DNA of 64,000 bases from Chondrinema litorale (lineage in GTDB: Bacteria > Bacteroidota > Bacteroidia > Cytophagales > Flammeovirgaceae): assembly GCF_026250525.1 (NCBI RefSeq), contig NZ_CP111043.1, forward strand, positions 2,345,421-2,409,420, read 5' to 3'. A program made the translations under genes and the position numbers. Shown here piece by piece: positions 17,596 through 26,679 of this stretch (position 1 is the first letter of the stretch; each line of letters starts with the position of its first letter). Below the pieces are notes generated by a model. It saw nothing but the letters and a program-made list of their open reading frames with translations, ran no database searches and was not told the DNA's origin.

Positions 17596-20049
17596 ATGGA
17601 TAGAAAGACTAACACTTTAAAACAACTACTGCTTTTACTGTTATTACCGTCTTTGGTAAGTTTGTACAGTTGTCAACCAACAGAAAAAGAAACACCGAAT
17701 AATACGGCCACATCAGAGAGGGTTATGTGGTATAAGAAGCCAGCCGAATATTTTGAAGAAACACTTGTACTAGGAAATGGCAAAATGGGAGCCTCAGTTT
17801 TTGGAGGACTAAACGCTGATATGATTTATCTAAATGATGCTACTCTTTGGTCAGGTGAGCCGGTTGACCCAAACATGAACCCAGATGCGCATAAATATAT
17901 TCCTGCGATTAGAGAAGCATTATTTAGTGAGAATTATAAACTGGCAGATTCTCTTTATAGAAATGTGCAGGGAGAATTTTCTGAGTCTTATGCTCCTTTA
18001 GGAACCATGTATCTTAAGTTCGATCATGCTAGTGAACCTACGAGTTATCACCGTGAACTTGATCTGGGCGAGGCAGTTTCGAAAGTAACTTATGAGGTGG
18101 ATGGAGTAAAGTATACTCGTGAATACTTCATTTCGAATCCAGATCAGGTAATGGTAATCAAATTAAATAGTAGCAAAGAAGGCGCATTAGATTTTGCTGT
18201 AAATTTTGATAGTCAATTAAAATATGAGATTACAGCAGCTGAAAAAATAATGGAAGCAAATGGTTATGCGCCTTACCATGCAGAGCCAAGTTATCGTGGC
18301 GATATGCCAAATGCAGTAATGTTTGATGAAAACAGAGGAACGCGTTTTACTACTTCATTTGAAATAAAATCTACTGATGGCGAAGTATCTGAAACAGATA
18401 GTAGCTTAGTTTTAAAAGGTGGAACAGAAGCGATTGTATATGTTTCAATAGCTACGAGTTTTAATGGTTTTGATAAAAACCCGGCGACAGAAGGAAAAGA
18501 CAATAAATCGATCTCTGAAAACCAGTTGATAAAAGCTTCAGCAAAATCATTTGATGATTTAAAGAGCAATCACCTAAACGATTATCAAAAATTCTATAAT
18601 AGATTAACTATTGATTTGGGTGAAAGTGAAGTTCCAGATTTACCAACAGATGAGCGTTTACTTCGCTATGCTGATGGAAAAGAAGACAGAGGTTTAGAAG
18701 AGTTGTATTTTCAATATGGTCGCTATTTGCTCATTGCAAGTTCTAGAACCGAAGGTGTTCCGGCAAACTTGCAAGGTATCTGGAATCCGTATATGAGACC
18801 ACCTTGGAGTAGTAATTATACTACCAACATCAATGTAGAAGAAAACTATTGGATGGCAGAAACGGCTAACCTTTCAGAAATGCATCAGCCATTATTAAAA
18901 TTTGTGGAAAATTTAGCTGTAACTGGAAATGCAACAGCAAGAGAATTTTACGGTGTAGAGAGAGGTTGGGCATTGGCTCACAACTCAGACATTTGGGCGA
19001 TGACAAACCCTGTTGGAGATTTTGGGCAAGGTGATCCTGTTTGGGCAAACTGGGTAATGGGTGGTACTTGGATAAGCACACACATGTGGGAGCATTATAC
19101 TTTTACACAAGACATCGATTTCTTAAAAGAGCATGGTTATCCTGCATTAAAAGGTGCGGCAGAGTTTAGTCTCGATTGGTTAGTAAAAGATAAAGAAGGT
19201 AAGCTTGTAACAGCACCGGGAACTTCACCGGAAAATCTTTACATTACTTCAGAAGGATATACAGGAGCCACTTTATACGGTTCTACTTCAGACCTTGCGA
19301 TGATTCGCGAGTGTTTTGAGCAAACCATTAAAGCATCTGAGGTTTTAGGAGTTGATGAAGAGTTTAGAGCAGAAATGAAACAAGCACTTGCCGATATGCA
19401 TCCTTACAAAGTTGGTAAAAAAGGCAACTTGCAAGAATGGTATTACGATTGGGAAGATCAAGACCCGAAACACCGCCACCAATCGCAGCTTTTTGGTTTG
19501 TATCCGGGGCACCACATTTCGCCAGATAAAACACCAGAATTGGCAGCGGCAAGTCGTAAAACATTAGAGATTAAAGGTGATGAAACTACGGGTTGGTCTA
19601 AAGGATGGAGAATTAACCTTTGGGCAAGGCTTTGGGATGGAAATCGCGCTTACAAAATGTATCGCGAACTGTTAAACTATGTTGATCCAGACCAAAAAGA
19701 AACTACCAGACCAAGAACTGGCGGTACTTACCCGAACTTGTTTGATGCTCACCCACCGTTCCAGATTGATGGTAATTTTGGAGGCTCAGCAGCAGTAATA
19801 GAAATGTTAGTACAATCATCAGAAGAAGAGATTAGATTATTACCAGCTTTGCCAGATGCTTGGAGTACTGGTTCTGTTTCGGGAGTTTGTGCCAGAGGAG
19901 GTTTTGAAGTTGCTATGACTTGGGAAAACATGAAAGTAACTAGTCTAACTTTAAAATCTATCAAAGCAGCAAAAACTAAATTGATCTATGGAGATCAAAC
20001 GAAAGAAGTATCATTAGAAGCCGGCCAAGAAATGCAGGTGGAATTATAA
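17596..20049 (+). CDS. GH95 alpha-L-fucosidase lipoprotein
   Basis: An 817-residue exported enzyme. The leader ends in VSLYSCQ, giving a lipidated Cys near residue 27. The N-terminal domain begins with WYKKPAEYFEETLVLGNGKMGA and NDATLWSGEP, both typical of family GH95; the (alpha/alpha)6 catalytic domain has VPANLQGIWN, NINVEENYWMAET, GGTWISTHMWEHY and the SPDKTPELAAAS / GWSKGWRINLWARLWDG block. GH95 enzymes are inverting 1,2-alpha-L-fucosidases or alpha-L-galactosidases; a marine fucan or galactan substrate is plausible but inferred. It is followed by a TIGR02452 gene after 8 bp, so it probably heads an operon. Confidence 0.93.
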   Translation: MDRKTNTLKQLLLLLLLPSLVSLYSCQPTEKETPNNTATSERVMWYKKPAEYFEETLVLGNGKMGASVFGGLNADMIYLNDATLWSGEPVDPNMNPDAHKYIPAIREALFSENYKLADSLYRNVQGEFSESYAPLGTMYLKFDHASEPTSYHRELDLGEAVSKVTYEVDGVKYTREYFISNPDQVMVIKLNSSKEGALDFAVNFDSQLKYEITAAEKIMEANGYAPYHAEPSYRGDMPNAVMFDENRGTRFTTSFEIKSTDGEVSETDSSLVLKGGTEAIVYVSIATSFNGFDKNPATEGKDNKSISENQLIKASAKSFDDLKSNHLNDYQKFYNRLTIDLGESEVPDLPTDERLLRYADGKEDRGLEELYFQYGRYLLIASSRTEGVPANLQGIWNPYMRPPWSSNYTTNINVEENYWMAETANLSEMHQPLLKFVENLAVTGNATAREFYGVERGWALAHNSDIWAMTNPVGDFGQGDPVWANWVMGGTWISTHMWEHYTFTQDIDFLKEHGYPALKGAAEFSLDWLVKDKEGKLVTAPGTSPENLYITSEGYTGATLYGSTSDLAMIRECFEQTIKASEVLGVDEEFRAEMKQALADMHPYKVGKKGNLQEWYYDWEDQDPKHRHQSQLFGLYPGHHISPDKTPELAAASRKTLEIKGDETTGWSKGWRINLWARLWDGNRAYKMYRELLNYVDPDQKETTRPRTGGTYPNLFDAHPPFQIDGNFGGSAAVIEMLVQSSEEEIRLLPALPDAWSTGSVSGVCARGGFEVAMTWENMKVTSLTLKSIKAAKTKLIYGDQTKEVSLEAGQEMQVEL

Positions 20050-20057
20050 AAAATACA

Positions 20058-20900
20058 ATGAGCGAAAGAATTAATAGAAAAAATATAGCAGAAGACACCC
20101 TTGAGATTTTATCACAAGGGTTCTTTGTTTCTGCCAATGGAGAGCGAATTGACATAGCTACTAAGCAGCAATTTGCAGAAGAAAATACGGTAACCTATTC
20201 CCCAGAAATGTCTGATAATTTAATTGCCAACAGGCAATCAGTAACAGCACAGGTTACAGAATCGGGTACTCAAATTACTGTAACAGGAGAAACTACTTTG
20301 GATGCAGTAAGACGCTTGATTAAAGAAGGAGAGCAAGATGTAGTTTGTTTAAATTTTGCTTCGGCTAAAAATCCCGGTGGTGGTTTTTTAGGTGGCAGCC
20401 AAGCGCAAGAAGAAAGTATTGCTAGATCGACTGGTTTATACAATTGCCTGCTCAAAGCAGATGATTATTACCAAACCAATCGCAATACCAAATCTTGTTT
20501 TTATACAGATTACATGATTTATAGTCCGGCAATTCCCATCATCAAAGATGAAGCAGGTAATAATCTAGATGCTTTGTATACAGCTGCGGTAATTACTGCG
20601 CCGGCTGTAAACCGCGGAGTGGTGAAGAGCCGAGAATCAGAAAGATTGCCCGAAGTAGAAACCGTGATGAAAAGGAGAATCGAAAAAGTATTAGTTATTG
20701 CTTTGGAGCACAAACATAAAACCATTGTGTTAGGTGCATGGGGTTGTGGGGTTTTCCAGAACGATCCGGTAAAAATTGCCAGCTACTTTAAAGAAGTGAT
20801 TGATGCAAAGTTTGAAAATGCTTTTTCTAAAATAGTATTTGCAGTTTACTCAAGAAACGAGCGATTTATCAAACCTTTTCAAATGGAGTTTGGTGGGTAA
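20058..20900 (+). CDS. TIGR02452-family, microbial-type poly(ADP-ribose) glycohydrolase-like protein
   Basis: A 280-residue cytosolic macrodomain-type protein. The PARG signature is intact: GGG (residues 107-109) in NPGGGFLGGSQ and QEE (117-119) in QAQEES, the Glu being the catalytic position, followed by YSPAIPIIKD, VITAPAVNRG and the GAWGCGVF loop. Members hydrolyse ADP-ribose polymers or related ADP-ribosyl esters. It starts 8 bp after the GH95 stop and is followed by another gene after 14 bp, so it is in an operon with them. Its role here could be reversal of ADP-ribosylation or handling of NAD-derived metabolites. Confidence 0.85.
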   Translation: MSERINRKNIAEDTLEILSQGFFVSANGERIDIATKQQFAEENTVTYSPEMSDNLIANRQSVTAQVTESGTQITVTGETTLDAVRRLIKEGEQDVVCLNFASAKNPGGGFLGGSQAQEESIARSTGLYNCLLKADDYYQTNRNTKSCFYTDYMIYSPAIPIIKDEAGNNLDALYTAAVITAPAVNRGVVKSRESERLPEVETVMKRRIEKVLVIALEHKHKTIVLGAWGCGVFQNDPVKIASYFKEVIDAKFENAFSKIVFAVYSRNERFIKPFQMEFGG

Positions 20901-20914
20901 TAATTGAAAAATGC

Positions 20915-21496
20915 ATGAAAGTATCTTTTGAAAATAAGGTAATAGAATTATTCGAAGATCAGGTTTTTATTCCTCTTTCTTCGGATAATTTATCCAATTA
21001 CGATTATGAATATTTAGCTGATGAAAATAATTACTCTTACGTAAGTAAAATCGGCATTAGGATTTGGGATGAGAATGAAAAGGTAATATTGAGTTCAGCG
21101 ATTATCTGCGAAGTAGGAGGTGCAACAACAGTTCATGATAGTTCTTTTCTGGTAGAAAATAAGGCTATTCTAATTTGTGTGTGTAACAAGGTTTATTCTC
21201 TTGATCTAGAAAGCCTAAAATTAAATTGGAAACTACAGGTAGATGATGTTACTTGTTTTTCAATTATAAAATGGGATAATCATTTTGTCACACACGGAGA
21301 AATACAGCTTAGCTATTTTGATGGTGATGGGGAAATAATTTGGACTTTTTCAGCAAGAGACATCTTTGTTACACTAGAAAGCGAAAACAATTTCCGTTTA
21401 GAAAATGGAATTGCCATTGTAAGAGATTTCTCTGGAGTTGAATATCACCTTAATTCAAAAGGAAAAGTTATAAAAGAGATCGATTTTAAAAGATAA
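20915..21496 (+). CDS. Conserved hypothetical, PQQ-repeat-like beta-strand protein
   Basis: A 193-residue protein without signal peptide. It consists of alternating hydrophobic strands and turns resembling blades of a PQQ/quinoprotein propeller (VYSLDLESLKLNWKLQVDD; LSYFDGDGEIIWTFSARD), with a C-terminal FSGVEYHLNSKGKV blade. I recognise the pattern from small conserved hypothetical proteins but know no function. It lies 14 bp after the PARG-like gene and 2 bp before the phosphatase, so it is an operon member. Confidence 0.7.
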   Translation: MKVSFENKVIELFEDQVFIPLSSDNLSNYDYEYLADENNYSYVSKIGIRIWDENEKVILSSAIICEVGGATTVHDSSFLVENKAILICVCNKVYSLDLESLKLNWKLQVDDVTCFSIIKWDNHFVTHGEIQLSYFDGDGEIIWTFSARDIFVTLESENNFRLENGIAIVRDFSGVEYHLNSKGKVIKEIDFKR

Positions 21497-21498
21497 AC

Positions 21499-22047
21499 AT
21501 GGGCTTAGACTATACAGATGGATGCGTGAATTTTAGAGATTTTGGTGCTTACATCAATCTGATACTAGATGAACAAAAACTACCTGAGGGAAAGTTTTAT
21601 AGAGGCGGAAGTATAGACTATGTAAAAGAACATAAAGAAATTGCGCAGGTTCATACGATTATCAATTTGCGAAATAGGGCAGATTACACAGAGTTTGATG
21701 CAGATTATTTCCATTTCCCAATGGAGAACAAGGTAGAAAAGTATGACACCACTCAAAAAGAAGTGAGAGTCTGGCTAAACAATGTTATCAAAACCTTTGA
21801 AAATCCAACGCTCAGGTATCCGGTATTAATCCACTGCTTGTCGGGTAAAGACCGCACAGGTATTGTAGTAGCAGCACTTTTACTCATTATGGGAATTAGT
21901 AAAGAAGTGGTAGAAGAAGAATATCTGCTCAGCGAAGGCGAGGTGCAATCATCATTAATACAGCAAGCAATATCCGGTATAGAAGACCTTGATACCTATT
22001 TCAATCGTGTCGATTTAGCTAAAGTAAAAGGAAATTTATTGGGTTAG
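21499..22047 (+). CDS. Tyrosine/dual-specificity protein phosphatase-like protein
   Basis: A 182-residue member of the cysteine-dependent phosphatase superfamily. The P-loop HCLSGKDRT has nucleophile Cys113 and Arg119 in the C-x5-R arrangement. The N-terminal NFRDFG and GKFYRGGSID are typical of the atypical tyrosine-phosphatase/phosphoinositide phosphatase branch found in bacteria. Substrates may be phosphoproteins, phosphoinositides or small phosphates. Separated by 2 bp from the upstream unknown gene. Confidence 0.86.
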   Translation: MGLDYTDGCVNFRDFGAYINLILDEQKLPEGKFYRGGSIDYVKEHKEIAQVHTIINLRNRADYTEFDADYFHFPMENKVEKYDTTQKEVRVWLNNVIKTFENPTLRYPVLIHCLSGKDRTGIVVAALLLIMGISKEVVEEEYLLSEGEVQSSLIQQAISGIEDLDTYFNRVDLAKVKGNLLG

Positions 22048-22084
22048 ATTAGATTTAAGTGTATAATTCGATTATTATAAAAAT

Positions 22085-23344
22085 ATGACCGAAGAAGAAT
22101 ATCTTCAAGCAAAGCTTTACCTACAATTAAAGAAATATGAACATGGCTTAAGGTATGTAAAATCACTTCTTACAAAATCTCCTGAAGATGATATGCTTTA
22201 TGCATTTTTGGCAAGTTGTTATCAAGGTTTGAATAAACTAGATGAAGCTGAAATTGCAATTAATAAGGCAATCGGTCTAGCCCCATCAAATTATAGTCAT
22301 TTTAAAATGGCATCTAAAATTCAGCTTATAAAGAAGAATTTAAAAAAGGCAGAAAGTTTTATAGATACAGCTATTAGTTTGAATGCTAGTGATCCCGACT
22401 TATTTGGTTATAAAAGCATAATCATGATAAGTCAAAATGCTTACAGCAAAGCATTGGATGTTTCAAAAATAGGATTAGAAATAGATCCAGATAATAATGA
22501 ATGCTTAAAAGGTAAGGCATTAGCTTTAAATTTTCTTAAAAAGCATGATGAAGCAAAGAGTGTTAGAAAAAGGTTATTAGAAAATAATCCAGAAAATGTT
22601 AATAATTTGTTTGTTGGCGGGTTAGTTTCTCTCAATGATGAAAGTAATTCTTCATTACAAATGATGTCTTTAGCACTAAAAACTCAACCAAATAATCCTT
22701 ATATTAAAGAAGGATACCTTATTGCTCTTAGAAATCAACTTTTTGGCTTTAGAAAATTAATGCGATTTTCAAGTAACTTTGGAAGGCGAGATTCTTTGCT
22801 AGGAAATACTTTGAGTTTTGTTTATATCATCTTTTCAATTCTTTGTTTATTTAATCTGTATAGTAGAGACTTAGGGTTTAAAAGTAGCATTTCGTGGATA
22901 CTGCTTTATTTAGTTTTATGGAATGTTAATCTAGTTATCCAATTAATCGTAACAACACCAATTCCACTATATGATGCTTGGTTATTTATTTTTAATAAAA
23001 AATTAAGATTGTTATATAGTTCTCTTTTAAAGATAAAGATATTTATAATTATATCTGTAATGCTCATCTCAATAGGTTTTTGGATCAATATTTTTTATTA
23101 TCCTTCCATCTATTTTTATCAAATAGCTTTACATATTTCTGCTGCTATACCTTTAATATTTCATACGTTATATTCAAGAAATAAAAATATTTATTGGAGA
23201 GGTGGCTATTTAGTTATCTCTATTTTTTTATGTTTTCTCAGCTCATACCAGTTTAATAAAGATTTGTTTTACTTCATTATCGTAAATATTGCTTACAGAA
23301 GTCTTTACTTATTGTACACAAAAATTATTTTCAACAAAATATAA
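22085..23344 (+). CDS. TPR protein with C-terminal membrane domain
   Basis: A 419-residue protein. Residues about 5-225 contain five to six tetratricopeptide repeats, for example the A-x3-K-A-I-x-L-x-P pattern in EAEIAINKAIGLAPSNY and KALDVSKIGLEIDPDN. From about residue 240 on there are five or six hydrophobic helices, so the repeats are anchored at the membrane. No enzyme motif is seen. A scaffold or quality-control role is plausible but unproven. Last gene of the run starting at the GH95 gene; 37 bp after the phosphatase gene. Confidence 0.78.
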   Translation: MTEEEYLQAKLYLQLKKYEHGLRYVKSLLTKSPEDDMLYAFLASCYQGLNKLDEAEIAINKAIGLAPSNYSHFKMASKIQLIKKNLKKAESFIDTAISLNASDPDLFGYKSIIMISQNAYSKALDVSKIGLEIDPDNNECLKGKALALNFLKKHDEAKSVRKRLLENNPENVNNLFVGGLVSLNDESNSSLQMMSLALKTQPNNPYIKEGYLIALRNQLFGFRKLMRFSSNFGRRDSLLGNTLSFVYIIFSILCLFNLYSRDLGFKSSISWILLYLVLWNVNLVIQLIVTTPIPLYDAWLFIFNKKLRLLYSSLLKIKIFIIISVMLISIGFWINIFYYPSIYFYQIALHISAAIPLIFHTLYSRNKNIYWRGGYLVISIFLCFLSSYQFNKDLFYFIIVNIAYRSLYLLYTKIIFNKI

Positions 23345-23475
23345 ATAGCTTTTAATAAAGAATAAGCTATTAATTCCTCCAAAATCCCCTAAAAAACTGT
23401 CAGAATACTTAGGTAATTTTCATAAATTGTATCTCTTTAAATTGAAGGTGAAATAAAAATAGAATCACTGAAACT

Positions 23476-24639
23476 ATGAAAATGAATAGTATTTTGATGT
23501 TTGTGCTTTTGTGCGTGAGCATCCAGTTAAAAGCGCAAAACGACATGCTCTGTGTGGGCAGATATTGGACAGAAGACGAAGCCAACCTAATGATGAAAGA
23601 ATTTGCATCGGAATGGAGCGATAAAGCTTCGTGGGAGAAGAGAGCAGCAAAAGTAAAACAAGGAATTTTAGATGGTTTACAATGGGATAAGATGCCAGAA
23701 ATTACTGGCAACTTTAATCCGGTAATCCACAGTACCAGAGAAATGGATGGCTACATTGTAGAGAACATTGCCATCGAAAGTTTTCCTGGTTTTTACATCA
23801 CAGGTAATCTTTACAGACCTTTAGAAAAGAAAGATAAATATGCCGCAGTGCTCACACCTCATGGGCATGGTGCTGATCCTCGCTATAAAGCTTATGTACA
23901 AATAAAGGCCGCAGCTTTGGCAAGAATGGGCGCCATTGTTTTTGCTTACGATATGGTTGGTTATGGCGAAAGCCAACAAATAAATCATAAAATGCCTATT
24001 GCTTTACTGCTACAAACATGGAACAGCAAAAGAGTTTTAGAGTATTTGCTTTCAAGGCCAGATGTAGACCCAGAAAAAATAGGCATGACAGGTGAGTCGG
24101 GTGGAGGAACCCAAACTTTTGTATACTCAGCGATAGACGATCGTATTAAAGTGGCTGTGCCTGTTGTACAAGTTTCGGCTCATTTCTTTGGTGGCTGTGT
24201 TTGTGAGAGCGGTATGCCGATTCATAAAAGCAAAGGTTTCCAAACGAACAATGTGGAAGTAGCTGCGCTTTGTGCACCAAGACCTTTGTTACTTATTTCA
24301 GATGGTGCCGACTGGACAGCCAACACACCGCAGGTAGAATTTCCTTATATCCAAAAAGTATATGCCGTGTATAATGCAGAAAATAAGGTGGCTAATGCGC
24401 ATTTTCCTACAGAAAGACATGACTATGGTTATAACAAGCGTACCGCTGCCTATAACTTTTTAGCGCGTTTTCTGGATTTGAGTTTAGGAAAATTACCATA
24501 TAATGAAGGCTATCAAGAAGATTTTGTTTCAGTATTACCAGAAGAAGATTTAAAAGTGTTTAACAAGGAACATCCATTCCCCGAAAATGCATTACAAGGA
24601 GACGAAGCGGTGTTGAAATATCTCAAAATAGACTTGTAA
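23476..24639 (+). CDS. Secreted alpha/beta-hydrolase esterase (acetylxylan esterase-like)
   Basis: A 387-residue exported protein with a signal peptide (about 1-21, IQLKAQ). The alpha/beta hydrolase fold shows the oxyanion region LTPHGHGADPRYKAY, the nucleophile elbow GESGGG with Ser208, the acid Asp276 or Asp279 in ISDGADW, and His315 in TERHDYGYN. The pattern is that of the large carbohydrate esterase/dienelactone hydrolase group frequently found with polysaccharide-degrading enzymes. Acetyl-, methyl- or feruloyl-ester cleavage are possible. It precedes the GH125 gene on the same strand with a 150-bp gap. Confidence 0.78.
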   Translation: MKMNSILMFVLLCVSIQLKAQNDMLCVGRYWTEDEANLMMKEFASEWSDKASWEKRAAKVKQGILDGLQWDKMPEITGNFNPVIHSTREMDGYIVENIAIESFPGFYITGNLYRPLEKKDKYAAVLTPHGHGADPRYKAYVQIKAAALARMGAIVFAYDMVGYGESQQINHKMPIALLLQTWNSKRVLEYLLSRPDVDPEKIGMTGESGGGTQTFVYSAIDDRIKVAVPVVQVSAHFFGGCVCESGMPIHKSKGFQTNNVEVAALCAPRPLLLISDGADWTANTPQVEFPYIQKVYAVYNAENKVANAHFPTERHDYGYNKRTAAYNFLARFLDLSLGKLPYNEGYQEDFVSVLPEEDLKVFNKEHPFPENALQGDEAVLKYLKIDL

Positions 24640-24792
24640 GAGAGTGTAAAAAGAAACTTGTTATTATGTTTATTGTTAAATAGAGGGTGTTTTTACCAAT
24701 TTGCTATAATTTTTATTATCAATTCTACTACATAGATTTGTTGGGATAAGTGTAAAAACTTCAACTACTAGACTCACATAACAAATTATAAA

Positions 24793-26247
24793 ATGGACAG
24801 AAGAAAGTTTTTAAAAAACAATGGTCTGGCGCTGGGCGGGCTTACAGTATTATCTAGTAATGCGAATGCTTTGGGCATGTTAGCAGGAATTAATCCATTA
24901 AAAGATTTTAAATCAAACAGACCGGCAGAGTCTGATAGAACTTTTAAAAGTGAAGGGGTAGAATCACTTATAAAGGAAGTTAAAGCTGCTATTAAAGATA
25001 AAGAAGTAGCTTGGATGTTCGAAAACTGCTATCCAAATACTATTGATACTACTGTTGATTACGAAGTGATTGATGGAAAACCAGATACCTTTATTATTAC
25101 AGGAGATATTGATGCAATGTGGCTGAGAGATTCTACTGCGCAGGTTTGGCCATATATTCCATTGATTGAAAAAGACGAAAAAATTAGAAATCTGGTAAAA
25201 GGTTTAGTTAACAGGCAAGTAAAATGTGTGTTAAAAGACCCTTATGCCAATGCTTTCTACAAAGATTTATCTAAAAGATCTGAGTGGGAAAGCGATAAGC
25301 CAACGCCAATTCCGGGAGTACATGAGAGAAAGTGGGAAATTGATTCGCTTTGCTATGTAGTGAGATTGGCTAACCAATATTACGAAAGTACTGGCGATAC
25401 CAGCATATTCGACAAAGATTGGGATAAAGCCATGCGTGCATTGGTAAAAACACTTCGCACAGAACAAAGAAAAGATGGTACATCTCCTTACAGATTCGAA
25501 AGAGTTACTTCGTACATGATCGATTCGCCAGTATTCTCTGGTACAGGTAGACCATTAAAACCAGTTGGTTTAATTGCATCTATGTTCCGTCCGTCTGATG
25601 ATGCGACCATGTTGCCTTTCTTAATTCCTTCAAATGTGTTTGCGGTGGTTTCACTACGCCAGTTAGCTAACATTTACAAGAAAGAATTGAAAGATGAGAA
25701 GTTCTCTAAAGAATGTGCTGATTTTGCTGATGAAGTAGATGCAGCTATTCAAAAATATGCAGTTTCTGAGCATTTAGATTTCGGAAAAATATATGCTTAC
25801 GAAGTAGATGGTTTTGGTAACAAGTCTTATATGGACGATGCCAACGTTCCTTCGCTTATGTCATTAAACTATTTAGGAGCGGTTGAAACTACTGATCCTA
25901 TTTATAAGAACACGAGAAACTTCTTACTAAGCGATAGCAATCCTTATTACCTAAAAGGGAAATCTGCCGAAGGACAAGCAAGTCCACACACAGGTAAGGA
26001 GAAAATCTGGCCAATGGGAATTATCCTTAGAGCAATGACTAGCGAAGACGACGACGAGATAATAAAATGCTTAACTATGTTAAAGAAAACCCATGCAGGA
26101 ACAGGTTTTATGCATGAGGCTTTCCATAAAGATGATCCAACTGATTTTAACAGATCGTGGTTTGCATGGGCTAACACGCTTTTCGGTGAATTGATAATTA
26201 AAGTTTATCACGAAAGAAAAGACGTTCTTAAAAAGCAATTTAGCTAA
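24793..26247 (+). CDS. GH125 exo-alpha-1,6-mannosidase
   Basis: A 484-residue protein beginning with a Tat-type signal (DRRKFLKNNGLALGG, cleavage near NANALG). The GH125 hallmark TGDIDAMWLRDSTAQVWPYI is present at about residues 105-124, along with ERKWEIDSLCYVVRLANQY and the C-terminal FNRSWFAWANTLFGELI block. GH125 enzymes are metal-independent inverting exo-alpha-1,6-mannosidases acting on N-glycan-like or fungal mannans. The periplasm is the likely location. The downstream terminator closes the unit. Confidence 0.93.
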   Translation: MDRRKFLKNNGLALGGLTVLSSNANALGMLAGINPLKDFKSNRPAESDRTFKSEGVESLIKEVKAAIKDKEVAWMFENCYPNTIDTTVDYEVIDGKPDTFIITGDIDAMWLRDSTAQVWPYIPLIEKDEKIRNLVKGLVNRQVKCVLKDPYANAFYKDLSKRSEWESDKPTPIPGVHERKWEIDSLCYVVRLANQYYESTGDTSIFDKDWDKAMRALVKTLRTEQRKDGTSPYRFERVTSYMIDSPVFSGTGRPLKPVGLIASMFRPSDDATMLPFLIPSNVFAVVSLRQLANIYKKELKDEKFSKECADFADEVDAAIQKYAVSEHLDFGKIYAYEVDGFGNKSYMDDANVPSLMSLNYLGAVETTDPIYKNTRNFLLSDSNPYYLKGKSAEGQASPHTGKEKIWPMGIILRAMTSEDDDEIIKCLTMLKKTHAGTGFMHEAFHKDDPTDFNRSWFAWANTLFGELIIKVYHERKDVLKKQFS

Positions 26248-26270
26248 GTCTTTATCAATATTTAAAAATA

Positions 26271-26304
26271 AAAAAGCCTCTGGATTTTCATTCAGAGGCT
26301 TTTT
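26271..26304. terminator. Bidirectional terminator between GH125 and copper-protein genes
   Basis: Perfect 12-bp arms (26271-26282 and 26293-26304) with a 10-nt loop. The arms end in A5 and T5, so transcription from either direction can stop here. Confidence 0.92.
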
Positions 26305-26322
26305 GTTTGCTTTATATCTCGC

Positions 26323-26649
26323 TTATGCTGCTACAGAAAGATTGGCTTGGCAAGCTTCGTAACATGCACGACATGCATCTGCACAATGCTGGCAGTGATC
26401 CATATCGTGATTTCTACATTCTTTTTCACACGTTTTACAAATCTCGATACAAGCTTTTAATAAAGTCTCAGAGTTTGAAGAGCCTCTACTAATAAAAGCC
26501 AGTGTAGTTGAGCAAATTTCTTGACAGTCTACATCTGTTTGAATGCAGTCTGACATATCTTTTACATTAAATTCTCTTAGACAAGAAGCTGCACAATTAC
26601 CACATGCTTCAATACAGTCTGTCAAACTTTTAATCAATTGATTTTTCAT
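26323..26649 (-). CDS. Four-helix-bundle copper-storage protein (Csp/DUF326 family)
   Basis: A 108-residue protein with 16 cysteines (12, 16, 19, 23, 35, 42, 46, 67, 71, 74, 78, 86, 89, 93, 96, 100), spaced C-x2/3-C along predicted helices, plus several His. This is the pattern of Csp proteins, whose Cys line the inside of a four-helix bundle and hold many Cu(I) ions. There is no signal peptide, so it is the cytosolic Csp3-like form. It follows a P-type ATPase gene by 30 bp on the same strand, suggesting a joint role in metal handling. Confidence 0.88.
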   Translation of the reverse strand: MKNQLIKSLTDCIEACGNCAASCLREFNVKDMSDCIQTDVDCQEICSTTLAFISRGSSNSETLLKACIEICKTCEKECRNHDMDHCQHCADACRACYEACQANLSVAA

Positions 26650-26679
26650 AGCTTCAGTGTTTTAATTAGGTTAATAAAT

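Noticed and set aside
23344..23371. Hairpin after the TPR gene as terminator
   Set aside because: An 8-bp stem AATAGCTT / AAGCTATT exists but is AT-rich and has no T run; too weak to call.
14162..26247. Classical polysaccharide-utilization locus
   Set aside because: No SusC/SusD pair or hybrid two-component regulator was found among these genes.
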